Shown here: positions 45,832 to 55,384 of the stretch, piece after piece
Numbering within the stretch: the first letter of the stretch is position 1
Layout of the letters: each line of letters opens with the position of its first letter
NCBI GenBank assembly: GCA_028293625.1
Contig: JAQGOL010000010.1
Coordinates: 1-64,000 of the forward strand
DNA: 64,000 bases
Source: Chthoniobacteraceae bacterium
GTDB lineage: Bacteria > Verrucomicrobiota > Verrucomicrobiia > Chthoniobacterales > Chthoniobacteraceae
Reading direction: 5' to 3'
The notes under the pieces: generated by a model
What the model saw: only the letters and a program-made list of their open reading frames with translations
The model's database searches: none
What the model was told of the DNA's origin: nothing
Program-made: the position numbers and the translations under genes

Positions 45832-47118
45832 ATGTTTTCCGATTTCGATAAAGTCTCCACGATCCGCCAGGCGATGCCGGCCGAAGGCCTGTTCGCCGAC
45901 AAAGAGTGGCTCGTTTCTCCCGACGCCTTCCCCATCGATGCCAGGTTGTGCGATCAGCTCGAAAAACTCGGACATCGGCTCAACCTATTTAATCGCGCCT
46001 GCAACGAGCTCTATATCCGCAGCGTGGCCGGCAAACAACCAGCGTGGATCGCTGATTACCTAGACCGCGGCAAACCGCCGGAACTCGTTGAGTTCTCACG
46101 GAAAAAAGAGTTCCGCGCCGATCTCCCTCTCGTCATCCGGCCCGATCTTGTCCTCACCGAGGAGGGATTTACCATCGCCGAACTCGATACCGTACCTGGT
46201 GGAATCGGCCTGACCGCGTGGCTTAACCAGACCTATGCATCCCTGGGCGAGGATATCGTCGGCGGCGCAGCCGGCATGATTGAAGGATTCAACGCCATCG
46301 CGCCCAATGCTGACATCCTTGTCTCAAAAGAAGCGGGCACCTACCGGCCCGAGATGGAATGGATGGCGCGCCATACCGGCCAGCACGTTCACGCCGCCGA
46401 GAGCTACACGGCTACCGGTTCTCAATTGATCTACCGGTTTTTTGAGCAATTTGATCTGGCCAATATTCCATCCGTCCCGGCGCTCATGGCGGCTGCCGCG
46501 GCCGGCACGGTGCAAATCACTCCGCCGCTCAAGCCATACATTGAGGAAAAGATGTGGTTTGGACTCTTCTGGATGCAGCCTCTGCGGGAATTCTGGCGCC
46601 GCGAATTGGGCGAACGGCACTTTCTCGAGCTCCAGAAACACATCCCGTATACGTGGATTCTCGATCCGGCGCCGATCCCGCATCACGCGGTGATTCCCGG
46701 CCTGGATATCAATCGCTGGGAAGAACTCGGGCAGTTCAGTCAGAAGCAACGCGATTTGATTCTCAAAATCAGCGGATTCTCCGAACTCGGCTGGGGAAGC
46801 CGCAGCGTGGTCCTCGGATCAGACCAACCCCAGGGCGACTGGCAGGCGACGGTCGCGCACGCTTTGGCTGAGTTTCAACATCACCCCTACATCCTGCAAC
46901 GCTTCCACAAAGGGCGCGTCGTCGAGCATCGCTTTTTAAACCCGTCGACCGCTGCTTTTGAAACCATGCGAGGCAGGGTCCGGCTCTGCCCGTATTATTT
47001 CATCATCGATGGCAAAGCTCAGATGCGCGGCGCCCTTGCCACCATCTGTCCGGCGGACAAAAAGCTCCTGCACGGGATGAAAGACGCCGTCCTTGTGCCG
47101 ACCTCAGTCAAGGGATGA
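45832..47118 (+). CDS. Conserved protein, possibly ATP-grasp-like; unrecognised
   Basis: The protein has 428 residues with no signal peptide. It follows ruvA by 64 bases on the same strand. A region at about 100-135 (VIRPDLVLTEEGFTIAELD, then TVPGGIGLTAWLNQ) resembles the acidic substrate/metal loop of circularly permuted ATP-grasp or glutathionylspermidine-synthase-like proteins. The C-terminal third (HHPYILQRFHKGRVVEHRFL, then RLCPYYFI) fits an ATP-grasp-type lobe. This assignment is tentative. I do not name a substrate. Confidence 0.72.
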   Translation: MFSDFDKVSTIRQAMPAEGLFADKEWLVSPDAFPIDARLCDQLEKLGHRLNLFNRACNELYIRSVAGKQPAWIADYLDRGKPPELVEFSRKKEFRADLPLVIRPDLVLTEEGFTIAELDTVPGGIGLTAWLNQTYASLGEDIVGGAAGMIEGFNAIAPNADILVSKEAGTYRPEMEWMARHTGQHVHAAESYTATGSQLIYRFFEQFDLANIPSVPALMAAAAAGTVQITPPLKPYIEEKMWFGLFWMQPLREFWRRELGERHFLELQKHIPYTWILDPAPIPHHAVIPGLDINRWEELGQFSQKQRDLILKISGFSELGWGSRSVVLGSDQPQGDWQATVAHALAEFQHHPYILQRFHKGRVVEHRFLNPSTAAFETMRGRVRLCPYYFIIDGKAQMRGALATICPADKKLLHGMKDAVLVPTSVKG

Positions 47119-47164
47119 ACTGATTCCCGCGAGCCGGACCGACAGAGTGCGCTGGCCCCTTGCG

Positions 47165-48118
47165 TCAGGCCAAACAACTCTCGATTTGTTTGCGCAGACG
47201 AGCTTCATCGAGGTGTTTGCCAATAAAGACCAACTGGCTGGTGCGCGCCTCGGCTTTTTCCCAGAGCCGGTCCCACAAGATCGTAAACCGATTGTTTACC
47301 CCGTGGAAAATCGCCCGCCGCGGATTGCCGGCAATCTGGAGAAAACCTTTGCTGCGGAAAATGTGTTCTTTTTCGGAGAGTTCCTGCACGAAATTCTCGA
47401 ACTTCTCGACGTTGAACGCCTTGCTGAATTCAAAGGAAACTGAATTGATATCGTGATGATGCCGTTGGTTCAGCTCGTTTAAAAACTCCGGATCGGCCAC
47501 GAGTTTTTGATCGAGATTAAACGCGTTCATATCAAGCAGCTCCTTCAGGTTCGCCTGCGACTGATTGGTGCGGAAAATCTGCGCATGCGGATTGAGTCCG
47601 CGAAGGACGGTCTCGAGATGGGCCAGACCGGATTCGTCGACCAGATCGGTTTTATTGAGCAACAAAAAGTCGGCCATCACGATTTGTTCACGCGCCGTCT
47701 CGGTTGACTTCATCTGCTTTTCGATCTGCTCGGCATCGACCACGGTGATGATCGAATCGAGCCGCACGAACTGCTGAAGCTGCGGGATATTAAGGAAGGT
47801 CTGCGCCACGGGACCCGGGTCGGCGATGCCGGTGGTTTCAATAAGCAGATAATCGAAGCCGCCACGTTTAATCAGGTTTTGCACACCCTTAACCAAATCC
47901 TTCCGGATGGTGCAGCAAAGGCATCCATTATTCATCTGGATAACCTCCTCTTTTTGATTTTCCACCAGCATCCCGTCGATGCCGATCTTGCCAACTTCAT
48001 TGACGATGATCGCGAACTTGTAACCGTGCTGCTGTTTTAAGATGTAATTGAGCAGCGTTGTTTTTCCCGCGCCGAGAAAACCGGTGAGGATCGTGACAGG
48101 GATGGGGCGTGTGGACAT
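47165..48118 (-). CDS. CobW/COG0523-type GTPase (metal chaperone family)
   Basis: ATG 48118 gives 317 residues and starts MSTRPIPVTILTGFLGAGKTT; the ATG at 48190 adds a non-conserved stretch. The Walker A motif GFLGAGKTT, the metal-binding CxCC motif in NNGCLCCTIRKDL, the switch DYLLIETTGIADPGPV, and NKTDLVD are all present. The C-terminal CobW_C domain contains HHHDINSVSFEF and ends in KQIESCLA. Members insert or traffic metals such as Zn, Co or Ni. No metalloenzyme or zinc-responsive gene is adjacent to suggest which metal. Confidence 0.94.
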   Translation of the reverse strand: MSTRPIPVTILTGFLGAGKTTLLNYILKQQHGYKFAIIVNEVGKIGIDGMLVENQKEEVIQMNNGCLCCTIRKDLVKGVQNLIKRGGFDYLLIETTGIADPGPVAQTFLNIPQLQQFVRLDSIITVVDAEQIEKQMKSTETAREQIVMADFLLLNKTDLVDESGLAHLETVLRGLNPHAQIFRTNQSQANLKELLDMNAFNLDQKLVADPEFLNELNQRHHHDINSVSFEFSKAFNVEKFENFVQELSEKEHIFRSKGFLQIAGNPRRAIFHGVNNRFTILWDRLWEKAEARTSQLVFIGKHLDEARLRKQIESCLA

Positions 48119-48185
48119 GGCGGTAAATGGTAATGAATGGAGGCCGGGAAACCTCGCAAGGAATCGTTTGCTGCCGTCACAATAC

Positions 48186-48232
48186 GACAAAGGCGGCCGG
48201 AGGAGTTTTCCTCAGGCCGCCTTTATTTAAAG
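48186..48232 (-). terminator. Hairpin terminator downstream of the 66-residue protein gene
   Basis: AAAGGCGGCC (48189-48198) pairs with GGCCGCCTTT (48215-48224), with an extra GAGGA/TCCTC pairing inside. The T-run on the minus strand is short, so terminator strength is uncertain. Confidence 0.6.
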
Positions 48233-48245
48233 TGAGATCAGCGGG

Positions 48246-48446
48246 TCACTTTGTTTTTTTGAGCACGGGCAGGCCGGTCTTGGCTTCGGATACATAATAT
48301 CCCGCCGGCACTGCATCAATGGCGAGCTCGGTCGCCTTTCCGGCAAAATAATAAAGCGTCGTCGTATGGCCGCCTCGAAGCGTCTGTTCACGCGCGTGCA
48401 GCACGTAACTTTTGCCCGACTTGCTGCTAATGGCGTTGAAGGCCAT
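48246..48446 (-). CDS. Small conserved protein of unknown function
   Basis: The protein has 66 residues. It contains SSKSGKSYVLHAREQTLRGG and HTTTLYYFAGKATELAIDAV, and ends in KTGLPVLKKTK. It is basic, without signal peptide, and a plausible single-domain beta-rich fold. It lies 29 bases after rpmB on the same strand. It has regular codon use and a following hairpin, which support a real gene. Confidence 0.65.
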   Translation of the reverse strand: MAFNAISSKSGKSYVLHAREQTLRGGHTTTLYYFAGKATELAIDAVPAGYYVSEAKTGLPVLKKTK

Positions 48447-48475
48447 GACGAAGCAGGATTTAAAAACAGGAAGTC

Positions 48476-48739
48476 TTAAATGACGCCCGCGCCCTTGAGG
48501 GTCGAGTAAGCGCCATTCTTGGCCACCGTCTTCAAAGCGCGCGCCGTCAGCTTGACCCGCACGAAACGCTTGAGCTCAGCCACCCAGATCCGCTTGGTCT
48601 TCAGGTTGGGAAAAAAGGTGCGCGAAACCACTTTGGTGACGTGCTGGCCGATACCGCCCTTTTTCTTGGCGAGACCGCGGCGATGGATGATGGAGCCTTT
48701 GGTCGGCCGGGTGTGGGTAATGCTGCAAACTTTGCTCAT
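48476..48739 (-). CDS. rpmB: 50S ribosomal protein L28
   Basis: ATG 48739 gives 87 residues and the expected start MSKVCSITHTRPTKGSIIHR. The L28 signature VSRTFFPNLKTKRIWVAEL and the VKLTARALKTVAKNG C terminus are present. No Cys-based zinc ribbon is seen beyond Cys5, so this is likely the non-zinc form. The longer ORF to 48835 carries a Leu/Arg-rich stretch that is not part of the family. Confidence 0.95.
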   Translation of the reverse strand: MSKVCSITHTRPTKGSIIHRRGLAKKKGGIGQHVTKVVSRTFFPNLKTKRIWVAELKRFVRVKLTARALKTVAKNGAYSTLKGAGVI

Positions 48740-48849
48740 AAAAATTCTCTTTTGTAGACGAGGGGCGGGGACAATGAAGGCACATCGAAGGAGGGTCAAG
48801 CGACAATTTAGCTCGCTTTTCGATCTCGGCGCCAAAGCCGGGGGCTGGC

Positions 48850-49596
48850 TTAAATCTGCGTCGCGGCGCGCGCGGTGCGCAGGATCTCCTGTTGGGCGGC
48901 GAGCAGTTCGGTAATCCCCTTTTTGCCAAGCGCGAGCATCGCGGAGAGCTCCTCCTGGCTGAAAGTGCTCTCCTCGCCGGAGCCTTGCACCTCCACGAAC
49001 TTGCCTTCATCAGTCATCACCAGGTTCATGTCGACGCTCGCATCGCGATCCTCGATGTAATTGAGATCCAGCAACGGCTGCCCATTGACAATCCCCACGC
49101 TTACGGCGCCGACAAATTTCGCGATTGGGCTTTTGGAAATCACCTTGGCATCGAGCAACTTTTGAAACGCCAGCGCCGCCGCCACGCACGCTCCGGTGAT
49201 CGAGGCCGTCCGCGTGCCGCCATCGGCCTGAAGCACGTCGCAATCAATGCAAAGAGTCCTTTGCCCAAGCGCATCCAGATCGATCACGGCACGCAACGAG
49301 CGTCCGATCAGGCGCTGGATTTCCACGCTGCGTCCATCCAGGCGGCCCTTGGAAATGTCGCGCGCCTTTCGTTGAAGCGTTGAATACGGCAGCATCGAAT
49401 ACTCGGCCGTAATCCAGCCACCGGGCACTTTCTGTTCTTTCATCCAGCGCGGCACCGATTCTTCAATCATGGCGCTGCAAATCACGCGGGTATCGCCGCT
49501 TGCGACCAGCACTGAGCCCGTCGAGTTCGGGGCGATATTCAAAACAAACGAGATGGGGCGGAGCTGATCCGGCGCGCGGCCGTCGTGACGATTCAT
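48850..49596 (-). CDS. rph: Ribonuclease PH
   Basis: The protein has 248 residues, the normal size. RNase PH (EC 2.7.7.56) trims tRNA 3' ends by phosphorolysis as a hexamer. Signatures are RPISFVLNIAPNSTGSVLVA, GWITAEYSMLPYSTLQRKAR and the DCDVLQADGGTRTASITGA block. VDMNLVMTDEGKFVEVQGS and EESTFSQEELSAMLALG follow. It is 110 bases upstream of rpmB on the same strand. Confidence 0.96.
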   Translation of the reverse strand: MNRHDGRAPDQLRPISFVLNIAPNSTGSVLVASGDTRVICSAMIEESVPRWMKEQKVPGGWITAEYSMLPYSTLQRKARDISKGRLDGRSVEIQRLIGRSLRAVIDLDALGQRTLCIDCDVLQADGGTRTASITGACVAAALAFQKLLDAKVISKSPIAKFVGAVSVGIVNGQPLLDLNYIEDRDASVDMNLVMTDEGKFVEVQGSGEESTFSQEELSAMLALGKKGITELLAAQQEILRTARAATQI

Positions 49597-49790
49597 GGGG
49601 GGCAGACCGTAAGCATCCCGCCAAAAGAGGAAAGCGATAAAAACAAACCGCGAATGGAGGCCGGATCAGGCGGCTCGAAATCCGTTTTCCTCTTAGAAAT
49701 TCGTGTTCATTGGCGGTTTAAATCTCCTGGTGCCCATTTACAGCCATTCGCGGTTTGACCAGGCACGGTTTAGCTCGCGAGACTCACGCT

Positions 49791-50627
49791 ATGAACGAAG
49801 TCACCATAAACGTTCCGGCCACCTCCGCCAATCTCGGGCCCGGTTACGACTCTCTTGGAGTCGCTTTGCAAATTCACAACCAGGTCACGGTGCGCCGAGG
49901 CGGGCCTTCACAGACTCACGTCATGGCAGCCGATGCCGCCGCCCGGTTTTTCAACGCCGCGCGCACGGAACCGTTTGCATTCCATTGGGAAATCAAAGGC
50001 GAGGTCCCCCAATCGCGCGGACTTGGCAGCAGCGTGACCGTCCGCCTTGGACTTCTTCACGGCTTGAACGAACTCACCGGCAAACCGCTTAGCCGCGAAC
50101 ATCTCTTTGAACTTTGCGCCCAGCTTGAAGGACACCCCGATAACGCGGCCCCCGCGGAATTCGGCGGCTTTACCGTTGCAAAATCGGGCCTCCCTTCCCT
50201 CCGATGCGAGGTTTCGCCCGAGCTGCATTTTGTCCTGCTGGTGCCCGGATTTGAAATTGCCACACCGGCTGCGCGAGCCGTGCTGCCGGAAATGATTGAT
50301 CATAAAAAAGCGGCCGCCAGCTCCGCGAACGCCTGCCGCATCACCGCTGCGTTTGCCCTTCAACGGTATGAACTGTTGCGCGGCTGCTTTGAGGATTTCT
50401 TCCATCAACCGTACCGCGAGCCGCTCATTCCGATGCTGCCGCGCGTGATTGCCGCCGGGGAAAAAGCCGGCGCGCTTGGTGGATTTTTGAGCGGCTCAGG
50501 TTCGACCATCTGCTGTCTGACTCTCGAGAATCCCGAAGCGGTGACGGCCGCCATGTTGTCCGCCGCCGATGGCGAGGCCCGCACGATCCTCACCCAGGCC
50601 GACAATACCGGCGCCACCCGGCTCTGA
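49791..50627 (+). CDS. thrB: Homoserine kinase
   Basis: ATG 49791 gives 278 residues starting MNEVTINVPATSANLGPGYD, the GHMP-kinase start; the ATG at 49755 adds a non-conserved segment. The enzyme (EC 2.7.1.39) phosphorylates homoserine in threonine synthesis. The ATP-binding motif QSRGLGSSVTVRLGLLHGL and the C-terminal GFLSGSGSTICCLT are intact. thrC and the other threonine genes are not adjacent. The stop codon is one base before the lpxK start, so the two are probably translationally coupled. Confidence 0.95.
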   Translation: MNEVTINVPATSANLGPGYDSLGVALQIHNQVTVRRGGPSQTHVMAADAAARFFNAARTEPFAFHWEIKGEVPQSRGLGSSVTVRLGLLHGLNELTGKPLSREHLFELCAQLEGHPDNAAPAEFGGFTVAKSGLPSLRCEVSPELHFVLLVPGFEIATPAARAVLPEMIDHKKAAASSANACRITAAFALQRYELLRGCFEDFFHQPYREPLIPMLPRVIAAGEKAGALGGFLSGSGSTICCLTLENPEAVTAAMLSAADGEARTILTQADNTGATRL

Positions 50628-50628
50628 C

Positions 50629-51825
50629 GTGTTCCGCCGCTGGCTGGAAGGCTTTGAGCAGTTTGCCATCGACGTCATTCTTGAACGTCGATACGGCAAG
50701 CGCGCCGCATTGCTTCGCTGGTTTTTATACGGGCTTTCCTGGATTTTCCGAGGCATCGTTCAGAGCCGCCTCTGGATGTTCCGCCATCGCATTTTGCGTG
50801 AGCACACGCCGGGCTGCCTGGTCATTTCCATTGGCAACCTCACGGTTGGCGGCACAGGCAAGACACCGGTGGTGGAAAAATTCGCGCGCACCTTGCAGGA
50901 CAACGGGCGGCGCGTGGCAATCCTGAGCCGGGGTTATAAAAGTAAAAAACCGCCTTTGTTCCGCCGCCTTCAGCGCAAGTGGCTCGGGATGGAGCGCAAA
51001 AAACCACGCATTGTCCATGACGGTCAGCGTCTGCTCCTTGATTCAAGCTTCGCCGGCGACGAACCATTCATGCTCGCGCGCAGCCTGAAAAACGTCATCG
51101 TCCTCGTCGACAAGGACCGCGTTAAAAGCGCCATCCACGCCATCGAACACATGGGTGTTGATACCCTCATCCTCGATGACGGCATGCAATATCTGCATCT
51201 TAAACATCGGCTCGATATCTGTCTGATTGATCGCCAGGCACCCTTTGGTAACGAATTCCTTTTGCCCCGCGGAACTTTGCGCGAACCGCCCTCCAATCTG
51301 CGCCGCGCGAGCTACATTTTTATTACCAAAAGCATCCCGGGAGGCAACGCCGCGCTCATTGAACGCATCCGAAAATTCAACCGCACCGCCGAGATTATCG
51401 AATGCACGCATCAGCCGCTTTATTTGCAAAACCTTTACACCCAGGAACGCAAACCGCTGGAGCTGCTCCAAGGTAAATTCATTGGCGCCATCAGCGGGAT
51501 CGCACAGCCTGAAAGCTTTGAAAACGGTTTGCGCGGACTCGGCTCGCAATTGGAAATCACGAAACGCTTTGCCGATCATCATCGCTTTACCGTCAAGGAA
51601 TTGCAGGAATTCATCAATCGCTGTATCCGGCGCGACCTCGACATGATCGTTACCACGGAAAAAGATGCGGTTCGTTTCCCGCATAGCGTCGGAAACCTCG
51701 ATCTGCCGATTTATTTTATGCGGGTGGAGATTGAAATCCTTTCCGGACACGAGAGCTGGCAGGAACTTGTTGATCGCATTTGCAAGCCCGGCAGCTTTCT
51801 TCCACCTGCCCGCTTTTTTGAGTAA
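50629..51825 (+). CDS. lpxK: Tetraacyldisaccharide 4'-kinase
   Basis: GTG 50629 gives 398 residues and begins one base after the thrB stop; the upstream ATG at 50569 lies inside thrB. LpxK (EC 2.7.1.130) phosphorylates the lipid A precursor at the inner membrane. The N-terminal amphipathic/hydrophobic segment contains [20 protein letters not shown]. The Walker A motif is [20 protein letters not shown], followed by [19 protein letters not shown] and [12 protein letters not shown]. It is longer than E. coli LpxK (328 residues), with a charged insert near [16 protein letters not shown]. Its presence shows a lipid-A-bearing outer membrane. Confidence 0.94.
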   Translation: MFRRWLEGFEQFAIDVILERRYGKRAALLRWFLYGLSWIFRGIVQSRLWMFRHRILREHTPGCLVISIGNLTVGGTGKTPVVEKFARTLQDNGRRVAILSRGYKSKKPPLFRRLQRKWLGMERKKPRIVHDGQRLLLDSSFAGDEPFMLARSLKNVIVLVDKDRVKSAIHAIEHMGVDTLILDDGMQYLHLKHRLDICLIDRQAPFGNEFLLPRGTLREPPSNLRRASYIFITKSIPGGNAALIERIRKFNRTAEIIECTHQPLYLQNLYTQERKPLELLQGKFIGAISGIAQPESFENGLRGLGSQLEITKRFADHHRFTVKELQEFINRCIRRDLDMIVTTEKDAVRFPHSVGNLDLPIYFMRVEIEILSGHESWQELVDRICKPGSFLPPARFFE

Positions 51826-51864
51826 AAAAAGAAAGCCCGCGAGGGTAGAGCTCGCGGGCTTTGT
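51824..51864. terminator. Bidirectional hairpin terminator between lpxK and the convergent gene
   Basis: AAAGCCCGCGAG (51832-51843) pairs perfectly with CTCGCGGGCTTT (51851-51862) around a 7-base loop. An A-run at 51824-51830 gives a T-tail on the minus strand, and the plus strand ends in TTTG. Confidence 0.85.
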
Positions 51865-51901
51865 CAATTGCCAGCCATAAAAAGGCCGGCTCTGCAGAGA
51901 A

Positions 51902-52372
51902 TTACTTCTCGATCGTGGTCGTCGTGCTCGACTTTTTCTCGATCACAGCGGGGGCGTCGCTGCTGCGGGTTGTTTTCTTTTCAACAACTGTTCCGCCGTC
52001 ACCAGTGGTCGTGGTCGTCTTCTTACGGACAACGACTTTGTTGGCGATCATACGGTCACCTTCCTTGACGTAATAGACAGTCACAGGAAGCCCGGACTTT
52101 ACCAGTTCACGCGAGACCGGCGCGCCGGCTTCATCGACATAAGTAGTGGTCTTGCTATAGCTGTAACGGATTGGATCAGGCGAAGTCTCGGAACGGACGA
52201 CAATGGTGTCATCGCCGAAGTCGCTGATGGTGCCGGCGGTCGTGGTCGTCGAGACGGAGGTGGTGGCGCCGCCTGAGGCAGTGGTCACGGTGGTCTGGGC
52301 GAAGGCGGCGGGGCTGAGGGCGAGAGCCGCTGCGATTGCGAGGGTGCTGTTGATGATACGGATAGTCTTCAT
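51902..52372 (-). CDS. Secreted Thr/Lys-rich small protein
   Basis: The protein has 156 residues. A signal peptide (MKTIRIINSTLAIAAALALS, then PAAFAQ) is followed by a Thr/Ser-rich stretch (TTTASGG-, STTTTAG-type). A small beta domain (DFGDDTIVVRSETSPDPIRY, then KTTTYVDEAGAPVS) comes next, and the tail is rich in Lys/Thr with KKTTTTTGDGG and EKKSSTTTTIEK segments. It has the look of an SH3-like or wall-associated secreted protein. No enzyme motif is seen and no family is recognised. Confidence 0.75.
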   Translation of the reverse strand: MKTIRIINSTLAIAAALALSPAAFAQTTVTTASGGATTSVSTTTTAGTISDFGDDTIVVRSETSPDPIRYSYSKTTTYVDEAGAPVSRELVKSGLPVTVYYVKEGDRMIANKVVVRKKTTTTTGDGGTVVEKKTTRSSDAPAVIEKKSSTTTTIEK

Positions 52373-52663
52373 AAGATGTAGCTGGTTAAGATGTTAAGCT
52401 CCTTGGGAAGGAGTGCTCGGGGAGCATAATTGAATCGGATTTCCCGCAATGCTGGTCGTTTCCCCTCCAATTCATATTGCCGTGAACCTCCCAACCTAAC
52501 GTGATTGTAACGTTTCAATTATTGCGCGCGCACAATCGCCTCTTCATCTTAGCGTCGTTCCGGGGGGAACAGCGCGGGTGTCCAGCCTTTCGGCAGGCGC
52601 CCGCGCACCTTTAAACTTCCGCGCTCCAGCGAATGAATATTTCAGACTGCTTACGCCGTCTGA
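52373..52663. other. Intergenic region
   Basis: About 290 bases between two minus-strand genes contain the 5' leader of the secreted protein gene. An AT-rich patch at 52495-52530 is a possible promoter. No ORF is seen. Confidence 0.4.
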
Positions 52664-53356
52664 CTAACCTTCCAGCCGGTAGCCGAGGCCATGGACTGTT
52701 AACAGATAACGCGGCTCGGCGGGAACGTCTTCCAGCTTCTGTCGGAGTTTGACGATAAGCTGATCGAGCGTGCGTGTCGTTCCGTAATACTCAATTCCCC
52801 AGACTTCATTCAGCATTGCATCCCGGGAGACTGCATTGCCGCGTTCGCGATGGAGAATGGCCAGCACTTTGAGCTCCCGCGGTGTCAATTCAAACGATTC
52901 AATGCCGCGTTTTCCACGCAAGGCCCGGGAATCGACACAGACGTTCCCAAACCGAATTTCATCCGGAGCGACGGCGGGCGCGCCGCCCGAATCGGCCCTC
53001 CTTAGCAAGGCATGAACCCGGGCAAGGAGTTCGCGCAAGCTAAACGGTTTGGTGACATAATCGTCCGCACCCAACTCAAGCCCGACCACCTTGTCGATCT
53101 CCTGGCCTTTTGCCGAAAGCATCAGGATGGGAACCTGATTCTTCGCGCTCCGTATTTCGCGGCAAAGATCGTAACCGCTTTTATTGGGAAGCATGATGTC
53201 GAGCACGACAAGTCCCGCGCCGCTTTGACGCAATAGTTGAAGGGCTTTGGCGCCGTCCCCGCATTCGCTGACTTCATAACCTTCGGCCCGCAACGCATCG
53301 CATAATCCAAGCCGGATATGCGCGTCATCTTCGACTACTAATATCTTCTTTTTCAT
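52664..53356 (-). CDS. OmpR-family response regulator
   Basis: The protein has 230 residues. The receiver has acidic pair E9/D10-D11, phospho-acceptor D53 (VLDIMLP), and K103 (VTKPFS). The winged-helix DNA-binding domain at about 135-228 contains FELTPRELKVLAILHRERGN and RTLDQLIVKLRQKLED. It lies 35 bases after the kinase stop codon on the same strand and is surely its partner. The output gene is unknown; the adjacent VWA protein is a candidate. Confidence 0.95.
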   Translation of the reverse strand: MKKKILVVEDDAHIRLGLCDALRAEGYEVSECGDGAKALQLLRQSGAGLVVLDIMLPNKSGYDLCREIRSAKNQVPILMLSAKGQEIDKVVGLELGADDYVTKPFSLRELLARVHALLRRADSGGAPAVAPDEIRFGNVCVDSRALRGKRGIESFELTPRELKVLAILHRERGNAVSRDAMLNEVWGIEYYGTTRTLDQLIVKLRQKLEDVPAEPRYLLTVHGLGYRLEG

Positions 53357-53391
53357 CTCTAAATTTCAAAAGGCGGCAACTCGGAAAGTAG

Positions 53392-55290
53392 TTACGAGAG
53401 AAGAGGAAGCCGCAGGGTGAAGATGCTTCCGCCGCCCGCCCGCGCCTGGTAAAGTATCTCACCCGCGTGCTCGCGCGCGTGCCGTTGCGCGAGGGTGAGC
53501 CCGAGACCGGAGCCTTGTATCCCGCTTGAAAGCGAATCGTGCGCTCGATAGAACGCTTCGAAGATTTTCTGCTCCTCGCCCTCGGGAACTCCGGTGCCGC
53601 GATCAAGAACGCTCACACAAACAGTTTCCCCGTCAATATAGCTATGAAGCTCAACTTCCTTCTGCGCGCCGGAATACTTCTCGGCGTTTGAAAGTAGATT
53701 GACCAAGACTTGCGCCAGCGCGTCTTCATCTCCATGGACAGGGTAAGGCTCGGGTGAATCTTTCCAGCTCGTTAAGAATCCACTCTCCCGCAAGTGGAGC
53801 TCATGATTTTCCCAAATCCTTTCCAGCGTCCTGTGAAGGTCAAACCGGATTCTATCAAACTGCTTTTGCCTCCTCTCAAGCCGCGCAAAATCGAGCACGT
53901 TATTAATGAGCCGGGTCAGCCGCTCGGATTCCACCATGATGATCCGCAAATATTGGGCGTGACGCGCCGGCTCCGCGCGCCCGCTTTGCATCAGCTCGGC
54001 AAACATCCGGATTGAAGTCAGCGGTGTCTTTAGTTCATGGGAGACATTGGAAACAAAATCGGTCTTCTTCTGGGCAAGCAGCAACTGGCGGCGCGCATCC
54101 GCCACCACCAGCCAGCCGCCGCATGCAATCGCACTGAGCGCCGTGCCGATCAGAAGATAAAGCGTGCGTCTTACTTTCTTTGCCGATTCCTGCAATTGCT
54201 CGGGATGCGGCAGGTAAAGAGCCGCTTCCCAATGCGGCAATGCTTCCCCGATCTCCGACGCGACAAACGGCCGCTTCCAATCGCGCCCGCCCACGCCCGC
54301 CGGCGCGCTGATCACCGCGCGCGCTTTGTCGTCCAGAAGCGTGACAATAAACTCAGGGCCCTCTCCTTTTTTCGCCGTGACAGGCTCCGGAAGCGCCAAA
54401 GCCCAGAGATCGCGCAAACTATCCGCCTCCACCAGGCAGCCGAAAATCAACTCCGGCGCCTGTTCCGGACGCAGCCAGAGGATCATCTCAAGGCGGTCCT
54501 GCACAAAGCGAGTTACCATTCCTTCTTTGGCTTCAGTGGTCAGCGCCTTGAAACCGGTGGTCGCCCAATTTAGCTGCGAATAAGCAGCTCGATCGCTCAA
54601 GGCCAGCATCTGTTGCGGCGCGACGTTGCGCACCATGGCGTCCGGCTGCTTCTCAGAGTCCTGCTCGTTTTTTTGCGGGGAGGACGCTTCCTTGGAGAGG
54701 GCATTCGACGCCCGCTCGGAAGGCGGTGCCTCCGACTTTTGTTCCTTCAGTGGCGCCGGCACACTCGGCGCCGCGGACTTTTTGCTCATGACCAAAACCG
54801 ATTGCTGCTCCTGGGAAGCCTTTTTCCGGTATTGGTCAGGACGATTTAAATCGTCCACCGAGACCGGGAAAACCATCACGGCCATCTGATTGCAAAGAAA
54901 CTGGCCGTTATCCCAGAGAAACCGCTTCCAATCCGCATTGCTGCCTGCGTCCTTGGCCGTCGGCGAGACGATTCGGCCATCCGCGCCGATGGCGAATCCG
55001 ACCGCCTTCCGCGGCCATGCATCGATCAGCGCGGGAGCGAAATTTTTAGCGAGCTGTTCAGGAGGCCGCGTGGAGAGCAAGCGGCGCACACTCTCGGCAA
55101 ATCCGCGGCGCTGTTCATCGATGATTGCCCGCACTCCCGCGGCGGCATTATCGACTTCGCTCTGGTAAAGCTCGGCGGTGCGGCGTTCGATGATGATCTG
55201 TTGCTCCTGCGCGTTGCGCAATGCCAGCCAGCCAAGCACGACGCTTGGCAAAAGCACTGCAAGCAGGAAGATCGCAACATTTTTTCTCAT
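53392..55290 (-). CDS. Membrane sensor histidine kinase
   Basis: The protein has 632 residues. A transmembrane segment at about 6-22 (AIFLLAVLLPSVVLGWLAL) and a second at about 381-400 (LYLLIGTALSAIACGGWLVV) bound a periplasmic sensor of about 350 residues. The sensor contains a low-complexity Ser/Pro/Lys/Glu linker near residues 170-215. The HisKA domain has FVSNVSHELKTPLTSIRMF with H418. The HATPase has the N-box (LVNLLSNAEKYSG), G1 (DRGTGVPEGE) and G2 (GSGLGLTLAQRHAREH). The ligand is unknown. The regulator gene follows by 35 bases. Confidence 0.94.
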   Translation of the reverse strand: MRKNVAIFLLAVLLPSVVLGWLALRNAQEQQIIIERRTAELYQSEVDNAAAGVRAIIDEQRRGFAESVRRLLSTRPPEQLAKNFAPALIDAWPRKAVGFAIGADGRIVSPTAKDAGSNADWKRFLWDNGQFLCNQMAVMVFPVSVDDLNRPDQYRKKASQEQQSVLVMSKKSAAPSVPAPLKEQKSEAPPSERASNALSKEASSPQKNEQDSEKQPDAMVRNVAPQQMLALSDRAAYSQLNWATTGFKALTTEAKEGMVTRFVQDRLEMILWLRPEQAPELIFGCLVEADSLRDLWALALPEPVTAKKGEGPEFIVTLLDDKARAVISAPAGVGGRDWKRPFVASEIGEALPHWEAALYLPHPEQLQESAKKVRRTLYLLIGTALSAIACGGWLVVADARRQLLLAQKKTDFVSNVSHELKTPLTSIRMFAELMQSGRAEPARHAQYLRIIMVESERLTRLINNVLDFARLERRQKQFDRIRFDLHRTLERIWENHELHLRESGFLTSWKDSPEPYPVHGDEDALAQVLVNLLSNAEKYSGAQKEVELHSYIDGETVCVSVLDRGTGVPEGEEQKIFEAFYRAHDSLSSGIQGSGLGLTLAQRHAREHAGEILYQARAGGGSIFTLRLPLLS

Positions 55291-55384
55291 CTAAAAACGC
55301 ATCCTTCCGCGAGGCTGAAGCATGCCCAAGGCAATGACAAGGCGGCCATTCCGCTCAGCGCTTCTGGTATTTATCCTGATAGTT

